DNA of 64,000 nt from Aquibium oceanicum. GTDB taxonomy: Bacteria > Pseudomonadota > Alphaproteobacteria > Rhizobiales > Rhizobiaceae. A program made the position numbers and the translations under genes. The notes under the pieces are model-generated. The model saw only the letters and a program-made list of their open reading frames with translations. It made no database searches and was not told where the DNA came from. The stretch covers positions 2,936,501 through 3,000,500 of the forward strand of contig NZ_CP018171.1 in the NCBI RefSeq assembly GCF_001889605.1. Direction: 5' to 3'. How positions within the stretch are numbered: the stretch's first letter is position 1; each line of letters opens with the position of its first letter. Positions 37,688-46,916 of the stretch are shown here, piece by piece.

Positions 37688-39736
37688 ATGGGAAATCGCG
37701 CCGGAGGCAGACGCACGGGACCGAAATGCATCGCCATTGTCGGTCCCTTCGCAAGTGGCAAGACATCGCTCCTCGAGGCCCTTCTGGCCCGAACCGGCGT
37801 CATCCAGCGCCAGAACACGGTCTCTTCGGGAAGCACGGTCGGGGACCATTCCGCCGAGGCCCGCTCGCATCAGATGAGCGTCGAGGCCTGCGTGGCGACC
37901 ACCGAGTTCATGGGCGAGAGCCTGACCTTCATCGACTGTCCCGGTTCGATCGAGTTCGCCTACGAGGCCGAACCCGTGCTGGCGGCCTGCGATCTCGCCG
38001 TGGTGGTTGCCGAGCCTGACGAGAAGAAGATCCCTGCCCTGCAGCTCATCATGCGCACGCTTGACGAACTCGGCATCCCGCGCGTGCTCTTCCTTAACAA
38101 GATCGACAAGTCGGCCGAAGGCGTGCGCGACACGCTGAAGATGCTGCAGCCCGCGAGCGTCACGCCGCTGCTGCTTCGCCAGATCCCGCTGCGCAAGGAC
38201 GGCGTGATCGTCGGCTCGATCGATCTCGCCCTGGAGCGCGCCTACATCTATCGCGAACACGCCGAGAGCGAGATCGCGCCCATTCCCGACGACGAGAAGG
38301 CGCGCGAGATCGAGGCGCGCTTCTCGATGCTCGAACGCCTGGCCGACCACGACGACGTGCTGATGGAGCAGCTGCTCGACGAGATCGAACCGCCGCGCGA
38401 CGAGATCTTCGACGATCTGGCGGCGGACCTGCGCGACGGCGCCGTCATCCCTGTCCTGATCGGCTCCGCCGAGCGCGGCAACGGGATCCTGCGCCTCCTG
38501 AAGACCATCCGCCACGACGCGCCCGACGCCGCCGCAACGCGCGAACGCCTAGGGCTGGAGGCGGACGGAGGCACCGTCCTACAGGTGATGAAGACCATTC
38601 ACACGCCGCATGGCGGCAAGCTGTCGGTCGCGCGCGTACTCGCTGGCGAGATCGCCGATGGTGCCGAACTCGTCGCTCCGGATGGACGCGGCGGCCGGAT
38701 TTCGGGCCTCTACAGGCTGCTCGGCCGCGACCAGGCGAAGCTTCAGAAGGCCGGCGAGGGCGAGACGGTCGCTCTCGGTAAGCTGGACGGGATTAAGACT
38801 GGCGACACGCTCGCGGCCGGCAAGTCGCCGCCGGTGGCTCTGGCCCCGCGGCTTGCACCGGAGCCAGTCTATGCCATTGCGCTGCGCCCGCTCGAACGCA
38901 AAGACGAGGTGAAACTGTCCGCCTCGCTACAGAAACTGGCCGAGGAGGATCCTTCGCTCCTCATCGAGCATCAGGACACGGGCGAGACGGTCATCTCCGG
39001 CCATGGCGAGATGCATCTTCGCGTCACGACCGAGCGGCTCGACAGCAAATACCAGATCACCGTCCAGTCGTCCCGGCCGGGCATTCCCTATTGCGAGACG
39101 ATCCGCAAGGGCGCCACGCAGCGCGGCCGCCACAAGAAGCAGTCGGGAGGACACGGCCAGTTCGGCGACGTGGTGCTCGACATCAGGCCGCTGCCGCGCG
39201 GCTCCGGTTTCGAGTTCACCGACACGATCACCGGCGGCGTCGTGCCGAAGCAGTACATCCCTTCGGTGGAGAGCGGCGTGCGCGATTTCCTGAAGTCTGG
39301 GACCTTCGGCTTCCCGGTGGTCGACATCGCGGTCAACCTGTCGGACGGCTCCTACCACACGGTGGATTCCTCCGACATGGCATTCCAGATGGCGGCCAAG
39401 CTCGCCATGCGCGAGGCAATGCCGGCCTGTTCGCCGGTGATCCTGGAGCCGGTGATGAAGATCGAGGTCTACACGCCGTCCGACTCCACCGCCAGGGTGA
39501 CTGCGATCCTGCCGCAGCGGCGCGGCCAGATCCTCGGCTTCGACGCGCGTCCCGGCTGGGAAGGCTGGGACGTGGTTGAGGCGCTGATGCCGCAATCGGA
39601 GATCGGCGACCTGATCGTCGAACTGCGCTCGGCAACCGCCGGCGTCGCCACCTACCGGGCGAGCTTCGACCACATGGCCGAAATCGCGGGCCGCCAGGCC
39701 GACGAGGTGATGAACGCCCGAAACAAGGCCGCCTAG
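37688..39736 (+). CDS. Elongation factor G-like translational GTPase (paralog)
   Basis: A 682-aa protein with all five EF-G domains. The G1 loop GPFASGKT (19-26) and G4 NKID (137-140) are intact. Two switch elements differ from true EF-G: the G3 motif is DCPGS (83-87), with Ser87 where translational GTPases have the catalytic His, and switch I reads RSHQMSVE where EF-G has RGITI. Domain IV (GRHKKQSGGHGQFGDV onward) is complete. A very strong ribosome binding site (AAGGAGGT) precedes the ATG at 37688. It is not part of a str operon, so it is a paralog and not the housekeeping fusA. Confidence 0.92.
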   Translation: MGNRAGGRRTGPKCIAIVGPFASGKTSLLEALLARTGVIQRQNTVSSGSTVGDHSAEARSHQMSVEACVATTEFMGESLTFIDCPGSIEFAYEAEPVLAACDLAVVVAEPDEKKIPALQLIMRTLDELGIPRVLFLNKIDKSAEGVRDTLKMLQPASVTPLLLRQIPLRKDGVIVGSIDLALERAYIYREHAESEIAPIPDDEKAREIEARFSMLERLADHDDVLMEQLLDEIEPPRDEIFDDLAADLRDGAVIPVLIGSAERGNGILRLLKTIRHDAPDAAATRERLGLEADGGTVLQVMKTIHTPHGGKLSVARVLAGEIADGAELVAPDGRGGRISGLYRLLGRDQAKLQKAGEGETVALGKLDGIKTGDTLAAGKSPPVALAPRLAPEPVYAIALRPLERKDEVKLSASLQKLAEEDPSLLIEHQDTGETVISGHGEMHLRVTTERLDSKYQITVQSSRPGIPYCETIRKGATQRGRHKKQSGGHGQFGDVVLDIRPLPRGSGFEFTDTITGGVVPKQYIPSVESGVRDFLKSGTFGFPVVDIAVNLSDGSYHTVDSSDMAFQMAAKLAMREAMPACSPVILEPVMKIEVYTPSDSTARVTAILPQRRGQILGFDARPGWEGWDVVEALMPQSEIGDLIVELRSATAGVATYRASFDHMAEIAGRQADEVMNARNKAA

Positions 39737-39747
39737 AAGGCCTTTTT
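39725..39747 (+). terminator. Intrinsic terminator of the EF-G-like gene
   Basis: AAGGCC (39725-39730) and GGCCTT (39739-39744) form a stem with an 8-base loop that contains the stop codon, followed by TTT. The stem is short but GC-rich. Confidence 0.6.
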
Positions 39748-39805
39748 GGCGGATTGCCTGGTGCCGTGATCGGGGATACTCCTCCCGCGACGTGAGGAGT
39801 TTCCC

Positions 39806-40387
39806 TTGAGCGAGCGCATCCGCATTCTGGACGAAAAGGTCCTGTCCGACGACTGGGCCTTGCTGACGAAATATACCATCGCCTACCGCCGCTTCGACGG
39901 CCGGTGGGAGGAACAGGTCCGGCAGGTCTACGACCGCGGCGACGGGGCGGTGATCCTGCCCTTCGATCCGACGCGGTCCACGGTGCTTCTGGTGCGCCAG
40001 CTTCGCTTTCCGGCCTTCGTCACCGGCCATCCCGAACCACTCATCGAGGCCTGCGCGGGAAAGCTTGAGGGAGACGATCCGGAGACCTGCATCCGCAAGG
40101 AGGCCGAAGAGGAACTGGGTTACAGGTTGCGCGCCATCGAGCCGCTCTTTTCTCCTTACATGTCGCCCGGCAGCGTCTCGGAGCGCATCTGGTTCTTCAC
40201 CGGGCACTATTCGCAAAGCGACCGGATTTCGTCCGGTGGCGGTGCAGAAGACGAAGGCGAAGACCTCGAAGTCCTGGAGATGACGGTGGACGACGCTTAC
40301 GCGGCCTGTCTCGATGGACGGATCATCGACGCCAAGACGATCATGCTCATTCAGCACCTGAAGCTTCGCGAAGCCACCCATACCTGA
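39806..40387 (+). CDS. Nudix hydrolase, NudK-like nucleotide-sugar pyrophosphatase
   Basis: A 193-aa Nudix enzyme resembling the GDP-mannose pyrophosphatase NudK. The Nudix box region is GKLEGDDPETCIRKEAEEEL followed by GY (about 82-103), and the NudK-type YMSPGSVSERIWFF and GGGAEDEGEDLEVLE segments follow. It would hydrolyse a nucleoside diphosphate sugar to nucleoside monophosphate and sugar phosphate. It starts with TTG, supported by GAGGAG 8 bases before. The terminator of the EF-G-like gene lies upstream, so it probably has its own promoter. Confidence 0.88.
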   Translation: MSERIRILDEKVLSDDWALLTKYTIAYRRFDGRWEEQVRQVYDRGDGAVILPFDPTRSTVLLVRQLRFPAFVTGHPEPLIEACAGKLEGDDPETCIRKEAEEELGYRLRAIEPLFSPYMSPGSVSERIWFFTGHYSQSDRISSGGGAEDEGEDLEVLEMTVDDAYAACLDGRIIDAKTIMLIQHLKLREATHT

Positions 40388-40447
40388 CCGATCCGCCACG
40401 CCGTCTTCGCGCGCGCGGCAGGCCGAAACCGCCGATGGGCAAGGCGC

Positions 40448-41056
40448 TCAGCCCTTCTCCCACCGTGGCCGCCGCATGGCGAACGTCTCCGTCACCGAGG
40501 CGTAGTCCATGTAGCCCAGCCGGGTGAGATTGCCTGCCTTGACGTAGTCGAACAGCCCGTCGGTCAGCACCGCGTCGTCGATGTGGACGCCGATCACCTG
40601 GCCGACGACCACCAACCCGCCAGCTGGTTCACCTGACAAGAGTTTCGGCAGGAAGATGTCGGTGACTTTGCACTCCAAGGCCGCGTGGGCCTCGGCGACC
40701 CGAGGGGCCGCGATCAACCGGGAGGGCGCCGGTGTCAGCCCTGCGATGCCGAATTCGCTCGTGCCGCGCGGCGCTGCCACCGACGTCGCGTTGATCTTTT
40801 CGGCGAGATCGCGGGAGGCGAGGTTGGCGACGAACTCGCCAGTCTCGCGCGCGATGGAAAAACTGTCCTTCTCGCTCTCCGACGAAAACCAGACGAGCAT
40901 CGGACGGCCGGAGAGCGGGCCGAAGAACGAATAGGGCGCGAGGTTCAGTTCACCCGACGCGCTGCGGCTCGAGATCCAGCCGATGGGCCGCGGTGAAACG
41001 ATCGCCTTCAGCGGGTCGTGCGGCAGCCCGTGACCCTTGGACGCTTCGTAGAACAT
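40448..41056 (-). CDS. Flavin reductase-like FMN-binding protein
   Basis: A 202-aa flavoprotein of the flavin reductase (split-barrel) family. The conserved core is VSPRPIGWISSRSASGELNLAPYSFF (split: 20-32 and 33-45), FMN contacts lie in VWFSSESEKDS and the SerAsn-like FVANLASRDLAEKI segment. It either reduces free flavin with NAD(P)H or is a flavin-binding oxidoreductase. The start is one base after the nitroreductase stop (TGACATG), so the two flavoenzymes form an operon. The exact reaction is unknown. Confidence 0.87.
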   Translation of the reverse strand: MFYEASKGHGLPHDPLKAIVSPRPIGWISSRSASGELNLAPYSFFGPLSGRPMLVWFSSESEKDSFSIARETGEFVANLASRDLAEKINATSVAAPRGTSEFGIAGLTPAPSRLIAAPRVAEAHAALECKVTDIFLPKLLSGEPAGGLVVVGQVIGVHIDDAVLTDGLFDYVKAGNLTRLGYMDYASVTETFAMRRPRWEKG

Positions 41057-41057
41057 G

Positions 41058-41642
41058 TCAGCCCTGCCACGGTCCGGAGTAGTCGCTGACGAGCGCGGTC
41101 GGGTCGGGTCGCGGGCGCTCCAGGATCACGCCGGTGTGCGTGCCGATGTGGACGAATCCCACCACGCTCTCGTGCGGCGCGAGCCCCAGGATGGTTCGGC
41201 CCTCCTCCGCGTCGGAGTACCAGTTGGTGATCAGATTGGCGCCATAGCCCAGCGCGTTGGCAGCGATAATCAGGTTCATGGCCGCCATGCCGCCGGACAG
41301 CAACATTTCCCACTGCGGGATCTTGGGGTTTTCCTTCGGCGAGGAGACGACGCCAATGACCAGCGGCGCGCGGGTGAAGCGCGTGCGCTCCTGCTCGCGG
41401 CGGGCGTCGGCCAGCGGACCTTCGCGCTTCTCGGCCAGTTCCGCCAGCTTCTCCCCGATCGCGTGACGGATATCTCCGCGGTAGAGGATGAAACGCCACG
41501 GCGCCAGCCGCCCATGATCCGGCACGCGGCTGGCGATCCGGATCATGGTCGCGATGTCGTCCTCGCTTGGCCCCGGTTCGGAAAGCTCGTTGATGGGCGC
41601 GGACTTGCGAGCGAGCATGAAATCGATGATGGATGAGTTCAA
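41058..41642 (-). CDS. Nitroreductase family protein
   Basis: A 194-aa FMN-dependent nitroreductase. Family segments are ARKSAPINELSEPGPS (N-terminal Arg/Ser FMN contacts), IASRVPDHGRLAPWRFILYR (about 43-62), and NLIIAANALGYGANLITNWY (about 139-158). The preferred start is TTG at 41640-41642, giving the conserved NSSIIDFMLARKS N-terminus with AGGA eight bases before; ATG 41720 would add 26 unusual residues. Coupled to the downstream flavin reductase-like gene. The physiological substrate is unknown. Confidence 0.88.
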   Translation of the reverse strand: MNSSIIDFMLARKSAPINELSEPGPSEDDIATMIRIASRVPDHGRLAPWRFILYRGDIRHAIGEKLAELAEKREGPLADARREQERTRFTRAPLVIGVVSSPKENPKIPQWEMLLSGGMAAMNLIIAANALGYGANLITNWYSDAEEGRTILGLAPHESVVGFVHIGTHTGVILERPRPDPTALVSDYSGPWQG

Positions 41643-41759
41643 ATGTCTGATCCTGAAATTCGGGAGGACTTGGAAAACCACGGCGCGAAACCATCGTTCC
41701 GGCAGCCTTGAAATTGCCATTGCATTGGGCTTGATGGCAAGTCGATGTCAGGGGGCCCG

Positions 41760-42746
41760 ATGTCAGAGGGAAAATACAGTCTGTTCATCCGTCGCGCCCT
41801 GGTCGTCCTGTTCGCGTTGGCGCCGCTTCACGCGCTGGCGCAGGATGACGTCGACATCGATCTCAAGCTCACTCTGCCCGGCGGCATTTCCGGCTATGCG
41901 CCTGCCACAGGCGACCGGCCGCTCGCCCTCGGCAACATGAAACAGGTCACGCTCTCCGCGCAGCTGACCGCCGATTTGCCGGAGCTCGCCCGGGGTGTGA
42001 TCTGGCGCGTGTTCCGCCCCGAACCGGGCGACGACGGCAAGCTGCCGCTGGTCGCCGACGAGCAGGGCGGCACCCGCATCATCTCGCTGGAGCCAGGCAG
42101 CTATCTCGTCCACGCCGCCTTCGGCCGGGCCGGCGCCACCAAGCGCATCACTGTCGGCAACGACGAGCAGCGCGAGAACTTCATCCTCGAAGCGGGCGGC
42201 CTGAAACTCGACGCAGTGCTGGCCAACGGCATGCCGATCCCGCCGTCGAAGCTCAAGTTCTCCATATACGAAGCGGCCGAAGGCTCCGACGGCGATCGAG
42301 CCCTGATCGTGCCGAACGTCAGCCCGAACAGCATCGTGCGGCTGAACGCCGGCGTCTATCACGTCGTGTCGACCTACGGCGTGGTCAACGCGGTGATCCG
42401 CTCCGACATCCGTGTCGAGGCAGGAAAGCTGACCGAGGCCACGGTGGAGCACAAGGCCGCCCAACTGACCCTGAAGCTGGTGCGCGCGTCGGGCGGCGAG
42501 GCGATCGCCGACACGTCCTGGTCCGTGCTGACCGAATCGGGCGACGTGGTGCGCGAAAGCGTCGGGCCGTTCGCCTCGATGGTGCTGGCGGAAGGCAACT
42601 ACACCATCGTCGCCAAAAACCGCGACCGGATCTACCAGAAGGATTTCGAGGTTCAGGCTGGACAAAACCGCGACGTCGAGGTCATCACCTCGGAAGACGG
42701 GGCCGACATACGCTCGGACGGCAGCGAACGCGCCGCCGTCGAATAG
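41760..42746 (+). CDS. Secreted protein of three tandem beta-rich repeats, unknown function
   Basis: A 328-aa exported protein that I do not recognise as a named family. The signal peptide ends near residue 27 (PLHALAQ). The mature part contains three copies of a unit of about 85 residues, each ending in a similar hairpin: LEPGSYLVHAAFG, LNAGVYHVVSTYG and LAEGNYTIVAKN, each followed by a strand pair such as KRITVGNDEQRENFIL or SDIRVEAGKLTEATVE. These look like carboxypeptidase-regulatory or Ig-like beta sandwiches. There are no cysteines in the mature protein. The ATG at 41760 has AGGGGG before it, unlike the in-frame ATG at 41745. Confidence 0.8.
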   Translation: MSEGKYSLFIRRALVVLFALAPLHALAQDDVDIDLKLTLPGGISGYAPATGDRPLALGNMKQVTLSAQLTADLPELARGVIWRVFRPEPGDDGKLPLVADEQGGTRIISLEPGSYLVHAAFGRAGATKRITVGNDEQRENFILEAGGLKLDAVLANGMPIPPSKLKFSIYEAAEGSDGDRALIVPNVSPNSIVRLNAGVYHVVSTYGVVNAVIRSDIRVEAGKLTEATVEHKAAQLTLKLVRASGGEAIADTSWSVLTESGDVVRESVGPFASMVLAEGNYTIVAKNRDRIYQKDFEVQAGQNRDVEVITSEDGADIRSDGSERAAVE

Positions 42747-42768
42747 CGCTGCCCTTGTCCGTTCCGCC

Positions 42769-43728
42769 TCAGCAATTGGCCGGTCGCCGGTTGCCCGGTC
42801 GCAGCGGGAAACGCCTTGCCCCGCGCCGCCGTTCGGCCACCACAGGCGCCATGGAGAAAACGGCGTTCTTCAGGAAGTTCAGCAGCGCCTTGCGCTCGCG
42901 GATTGGTTCCATCTCATCCCACGGGACTACGCGCCCGATGCGCACGTCGATCGTGCCGCCGGAAAGGCGGGCGAACTCGCGGATCAAGAGCGAGGTGCGC
43001 AGCGTCAGCGAGATGTTGCCGATCATGCGCGGCAGCGGCCGCTTGTCGGCGGTCAGGTCCATGTGGCGGCTGACGAGATGGAAGAGCCTTCCGCACTGGC
43101 CCGAGAAATAGAGCGGGATCACGGAGGCTCGGGCGTCCTGAACCAGGCGGGCAGCGAACATCTTCCAGGGCAGATCCTGCGCCTTGCCGAAGCCCTTCGG
43201 CGCCGTCGCGACCCCGCCGGCAGGGAAGATCACGATCGTCACGCCTTCCCGCAGGAGCCGCAGCGCTTCGTGGCGAACCTGGAGATTGTTCTTCAGCGCC
43301 TCCTTCGATTCGGAGAAATCGATAGGCAGCGAATAGGGTTCGATCTCCGGCACCTTGAGCAGTTCGGAATTGATCATCACGCGGAACGGCCGGCCGAGCT
43401 GCTCGGCCAGCGACAGGACTGCGATCCCGTCGCCGATGCCGAATGGATGATTCGCGACGATCACCAGGGGCACGCAGGGCTCGATCGTCGGCGGCCAGGC
43501 TTCGGAGTGAAGGACGCGCACGCCGATCAGGTCCAGCATGCGACCGAAGATGCGGTGCCCGCTCGGAACGATCTCGGTCTTCCAGATCCCATAGAGCGCG
43601 GCGTACTTGTCGCGGCCCGACACGCCCTCGATCGAGCGGATCACCCAGCGCTTGATCGGCGCCTGAGCTGCGTTCGCATAGGACAGCTCGGGAAACGGAA
43701 TCGGTCGGGTGCGCAGGCGGGGCAGCAT
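42769..43728 (-). CDS. Lysophospholipid acyltransferase family protein (hemolysin/OlsA-like)
   Basis: A 319-aa 1-acylglycerol-3-phosphate acyltransferase-fold protein. The catalytic motif is VIVANHPFGIGDGIA (His-x5-Asp, about 92-106), the second block NSELLKVPEIEPY and the glycerol-phosphate-binding block IVIFPAGGVATAPKG (about 162-176). It transfers an acyl chain from acyl-ACP or acyl-CoA to a lyso-lipid; ornithine-lipid synthesis by an OlsA-like enzyme is one option, but no olsB is present here. The C-terminus is basic. It lies downstream of thrS on the same strand. Confidence 0.88.
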   Translation of the reverse strand: MLPRLRTRPIPFPELSYANAAQAPIKRWVIRSIEGVSGRDKYAALYGIWKTEIVPSGHRIFGRMLDLIGVRVLHSEAWPPTIEPCVPLVIVANHPFGIGDGIAVLSLAEQLGRPFRVMINSELLKVPEIEPYSLPIDFSESKEALKNNLQVRHEALRLLREGVTIVIFPAGGVATAPKGFGKAQDLPWKMFAARLVQDARASVIPLYFSGQCGRLFHLVSRHMDLTADKRPLPRMIGNISLTLRTSLLIREFARLSGGTIDVRIGRVVPWDEMEPIRERKALLNFLKNAVFSMAPVVAERRRGARRFPLRPGNRRPANC

Positions 43729-43767
43729 GAGCGCGCTTGTGCCCGCGTTCGATGACAGCCGTATGAA

Positions 43768-43796
43768 GCGGGCGGGGCTGCATCTCCCCGCCCCGC
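43768..43796 (-). terminator. GC-rich hairpin downstream of thrS
   Basis: GGCGGGG (43771-43777) and CCCCGCC (43786-43792), extended with a one-base bulge to about 43768-43796, form a strong stem-loop 12 bases after the thrS stop on the minus strand. There is only a weak T-tract, so termination efficiency is uncertain. Confidence 0.45.
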
Positions 43797-43807
43797 AAAT
43801 ACCTAGG

Positions 43808-45808
43808 TCAGGCGGCCGCTTTCGCCTGCTTGCGCCGGATGTCCGGCGGAACCGCCTCCGACGCCAGTTGGGCGATGGCCTCGTCGAGCGCCATCGATTG
43901 CTGGTCGCGCGAGCCGAGGCGACGGATGTTGACGGTGCCTTCCTCCGCCTCGCGCCGGCCGCACACCAGCATGACAGGCACCTTGGCGAGCGAGTGCTCG
44001 CGGACCTTGTAGTTGATCTTCTCGTTGCGCAGGTCCGCCCGCGCCTGCAGCCCCGCCGCCTTCAGCTTCTCTACGACAGCGAGCGCGTATTCGTCCGCAT
44101 CCGACGTGATGGTGGCGACCGCCACCTGCACCGGCGCGAACCACAGCGGTACGTGACCGGCGTAGTTTTCGATCAGGATGCCGAGGAAGCGCTCCATCGA
44201 GCCGCAGATCGCCCGATGGACCATCACTGGCTGCTTCTTCTCCGAATCCCTGTCGATGTAGAAGGCTCCGAAACGCTCCGGCAGGTTGAAGTCCACCTGC
44301 GTGGTGCCGCACTGCCATTCGCGGCCGATCGCGTCCTTCAGCACGTACTCGAACTTCGGCCCGTAGAAGGCGCCCTCGCCCGGGTTGATCGAGGTCTTGA
44401 TGCGCCCGCCCGACTGCTCTTCGATCGTCTTCAGGACCTCGCCCATGATGGCCTCGGCGTGATCCCACGCCTCGTCCGAGCCGACACGCTTCTCGGGCCG
44501 GGTCGAGAGCTTGACGCTCACATGCTCGAAGCCGAAATCGGCATAGGTCGACAGGATCAGGTCGTTGATGCGCAGGCACTCGGCCGCGAGCTGGTCCTCG
44601 GTGCAGAAGACGTGGGCGTCGTCCTGCGTGAAACCGCGCACGCGCATCAGTCCGTGCAGCGCGCCCGACGGTTCGTACCGATGCACGTTGCCGAATTCTG
44701 CATAGCGGATAGGGAGTTCGCGGTAGCTCTTCAGGCCGTGCTTGAAGATCTGGACGTGCCCCGGGCAGTTCATCGGCTTGATGGCGAAAACCCGGTGGTC
44801 GGCCTCCTCATCGTCCGGATTGGTGAAGGCGTGCGCGGATTTCACCGCGAACATGTTCTCCTGGTACCAGCCCCAGTGGCCGGACGTCTCCCACAGAGAC
44901 TTGTCGAGGATCTGCGGCGCGTTGACCTCCTCGTAGGTGCCTTCAAGCCTGCGGCGCATGTAGGCGACGAGGGTCTGGAACATTCGCCAGCCCTTCGAGT
45001 GCCAGAACACGACGCCCGGTCCCTCCTCCTGGAAGTGGAACAGGTCCATCTCCCGCCCGAGACGGCGATGGTCGCGCTTCTCGGCCTCCTCCAGCATGTG
45101 GAGATAGGCGTCGAGCTGCTCCTGGTTGGCCCAGGCGGTGCCGTAAATGCGCGTCAGCATCGCGTTGTTGGCATCCCCGCGCCAGTAGGCGCCAGCCACC
45201 TTCATCAGCTTGAAGGCGTTGCCGATCTGCCCCGTCGAGGCCATGTGCGGTCCGCGGCAGAGGTCGAACCAGTCGCCCTGGAAATAGATCTTGAGATCCT
45301 GGTCCTCGGGGATCGCGTCGATCAGTTCGACCTTGTAGCTCTCGCCCTTGTCGCGAAACACCTTGCGCGCCTGCTCGCGGTCCCAGACCTCCTTGGCAAA
45401 AGACCGGTTGCGCTGGATGATCTCGCGCATCTTCTTTTCGATGACCGGAAAATCGTCCGGGGTGAACGGCTCGTTGCGCGCGAAGTCGTAGTAGAAGCCG
45501 TTCTCGATCACCGGGCCGATCGTCACCTGCGTGCCGGGCCACAGTTCCTGCACGGCCTCGGCCAGCACGTGCGCAGTATCGTGGCGGATCAGCTCGAGCG
45601 CGCGCGGATCGTCGCGGGTGATGATCTCCACAGCGCCACTGCGTCCCACCGGATCGGAAAGGTCGCGCACCTGGCCGTCGAGAGCATAGGCGACCGATTT
45701 CTTCGCCAGCGACTTCGAGATGGATTCGGCCAGCGCGGCACCGGTCAATGCCGCGTCGTATTCGCGGACAGAGCCATCGGGAAAAGAGAGGGAGATGGCG
45801 GAAGCCAT
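43808..45808 (-). CDS. thrS: Threonyl-tRNA synthetase
   Basis: A 666-aa class II synthetase. The TGS domain (about 1-65) is followed by the editing domain with [18 protein letters not shown], the catalytic core with motif 2 region [15 protein letters not shown] and [10 protein letters not shown], and a C-terminal anticodon-binding domain starting near [12 protein letters not shown]. The zinc-binding Cys and His residues are in [10 protein letters not shown] and the later HRAICGS. The start at 45806-45808 gives the conserved N-terminal TGS sequence; the frame upstream is not conserved. Confidence 0.97.
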   Translation of the reverse strand: MASAISLSFPDGSVREYDAALTGAALAESISKSLAKKSVAYALDGQVRDLSDPVGRSGAVEIITRDDPRALELIRHDTAHVLAEAVQELWPGTQVTIGPVIENGFYYDFARNEPFTPDDFPVIEKKMREIIQRNRSFAKEVWDREQARKVFRDKGESYKVELIDAIPEDQDLKIYFQGDWFDLCRGPHMASTGQIGNAFKLMKVAGAYWRGDANNAMLTRIYGTAWANQEQLDAYLHMLEEAEKRDHRRLGREMDLFHFQEEGPGVVFWHSKGWRMFQTLVAYMRRRLEGTYEEVNAPQILDKSLWETSGHWGWYQENMFAVKSAHAFTNPDDEEADHRVFAIKPMNCPGHVQIFKHGLKSYRELPIRYAEFGNVHRYEPSGALHGLMRVRGFTQDDAHVFCTEDQLAAECLRINDLILSTYADFGFEHVSVKLSTRPEKRVGSDEAWDHAEAIMGEVLKTIEEQSGGRIKTSINPGEGAFYGPKFEYVLKDAIGREWQCGTTQVDFNLPERFGAFYIDRDSEKKQPVMVHRAICGSMERFLGILIENYAGHVPLWFAPVQVAVATITSDADEYALAVVEKLKAAGLQARADLRNEKINYKVREHSLAKVPVMLVCGRREAEEGTVNIRRLGSRDQQSMALDEAIAQLASEAVPPDIRRKQAKAAA

Positions 45809-46001
45809 GATTGTCTGTCCTTTCTGTCCAGTCCCGCCTACGGACGCGGGTGGTTCTTGCAATGGCGGCCAGTCACTTGGGACGATGCCGCAGCCGGCGC
45901 GCTACATATGTCACGCGCCGGCGCGCGTAAAGACCTGCGGGGCATGACCGCCGCATCGATGCCCCCGCCGGAGCGGGTATGGGGATCGGAGGATTCGGCG
46001 C

Positions 46002-46187
46002 CTATGAAGCGCTGCTGTTGTCCTCGATGGGCGCGTCAGGACCGTTCTTCTTGATCGAGTCGATCGCGTTCTGGGCACTTGCCTTCGAGCTGTATCCCTC
46101 GGTCGAGAACATCACCTCGCTGTTGTATTTGAATCGGACACGGAACTCGCCCCGCTTGTCCTTCCAAATCTCGAACTTGTGGGCCAT
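46002..46187 (-). CDS. DUF1508 (YegP-like) small protein
   Basis: A 61-aa protein made of one DUF1508 unit with the typical FEIWKDKRGEFRVRFKYNS and the SSKASAQNAIDSIKKN helix. Family members are short beta-beta-alpha proteins of unknown function. AGGAGGGG seven bases before the ATG at 46185-46187 decides the start. It stands alone between thrS and yidD. Confidence 0.9.
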   Translation of the reverse strand: MAHKFEIWKDKRGEFRVRFKYNSEVMFSTEGYSSKASAQNAIDSIKKNGPDAPIEDNSSAS

Positions 46188-46285
46188 GCCGGCACCCCCT
46201 CCTGTGCTGTTTAACAATAGTTAGAGTGCCAGCACTCGCCGGATTGGACAAGCGGAAGATGCCAAGCCGAACGTCTTGGAGCGGT

Positions 46286-46636
46286 TTATCCGTGGGAATG
46301 CCGGGCGGAAAGCCGCCAGAAGCGCCAGGGTGTCCACCACCGCAGGTCGGGTGCCAGTCGGTCGGGCACGTTGTCGATGCCGTGGGTGCCGCCGGGCCCG
46401 CAGCGCATGACGCGGAACAACCCCATCCAGCCGCCCGACCAGAGCCCGTGCCGCGCCACCGCCTCGTAGGCATATTCCGAGCAGGTCGGCATGTGCCGGC
46501 ACGTGTTGCCGATGAAGCCGGACAGGGTGAGCTGGTAGAGCCGCACCAGCCCGGTGCCGAGAAGGCGACCGGGCGTGCGAGACCACGGGCCGGTGTAGTT
46601 GCGGGAAGTGGCTGAGCCCCTACGAACAGTATTCAC
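46286..46636 (-). CDS. yidD: Membrane protein insertion efficiency factor YidD
   Basis: A 116-aa protein that helps YidC insert membrane proteins. The family signature YQLTLSGFIGNTCRHMPTCS (about 34-53), followed by EYAYEAVARHG and GLFRVMRCGPGGTHGIDNVP, is complete, including the conserved cysteines. It is probably a peripheral inner-membrane protein with an amphipathic N-terminal helix. Its start lies within the 3' end of a broken toxin-antitoxin remnant; the NifU-type scaffold gene further upstream is its usual rhizobial neighbour. Confidence 0.93.
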   Translation of the reverse strand: MNTVRRGSATSRNYTGPWSRTPGRLLGTGLVRLYQLTLSGFIGNTCRHMPTCSEYAYEAVARHGLWSGGWMGLFRVMRCGPGGTHGIDNVPDRLAPDLRWWTPWRFWRLSARHSHG

Positions 46637-46908
46637 GGATCACCCGCCTCGCATTCAGCACAAACTGCGGTCCCGCTTCGGTTGCGGGGATCCAGATCCG
46701 TTCATTGCTGATGTCATAGTGCCCACCCGGGATGCGATTGCGTGTCCGAAAGGCCTGAACGAGCTTCATCTGCGGAGATTGCTCTGCATGGCCGTGCTTC
46801 ATGATCTGGCGGGGTGCTTCGCCGATGCATTCGATGCAACGGGACATATCTGGCGATGATCGCAAGGACCTCGTCGCGGTGTCTGGCCAGCGCTTCCGAG
46901 GGTCGCAT
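46620..46908 (-). pseudogene. Remnant of an MntA/HepT (nucleotidyltransferase/HEPN) toxin-antitoxin module
   Basis: From ATG 46906-46908 the first 21 or so codons (MRPSEALARHRDEVLAI and on) match the N-terminus of MntA-type nucleotidyltransferases, but the expected GSxxxG...DxD catalytic region is missing. From about 46850 a different frame gives a HepT-like tail: CIECIGEAPRQI, then a RNRIPGGHYDISNERIW segment resembling the RNxxxHGYxxID motif with an insertion. The two genes thus look fused by a deletion that removed the antitoxin body and the toxin N-terminus. It lies 8 bases after the scaffold gene and runs into yidD. An 81-residue frame (46620-46865) might still be translated. Confidence 0.5.
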
Positions 46909-46916
46909 CGGCCTGC

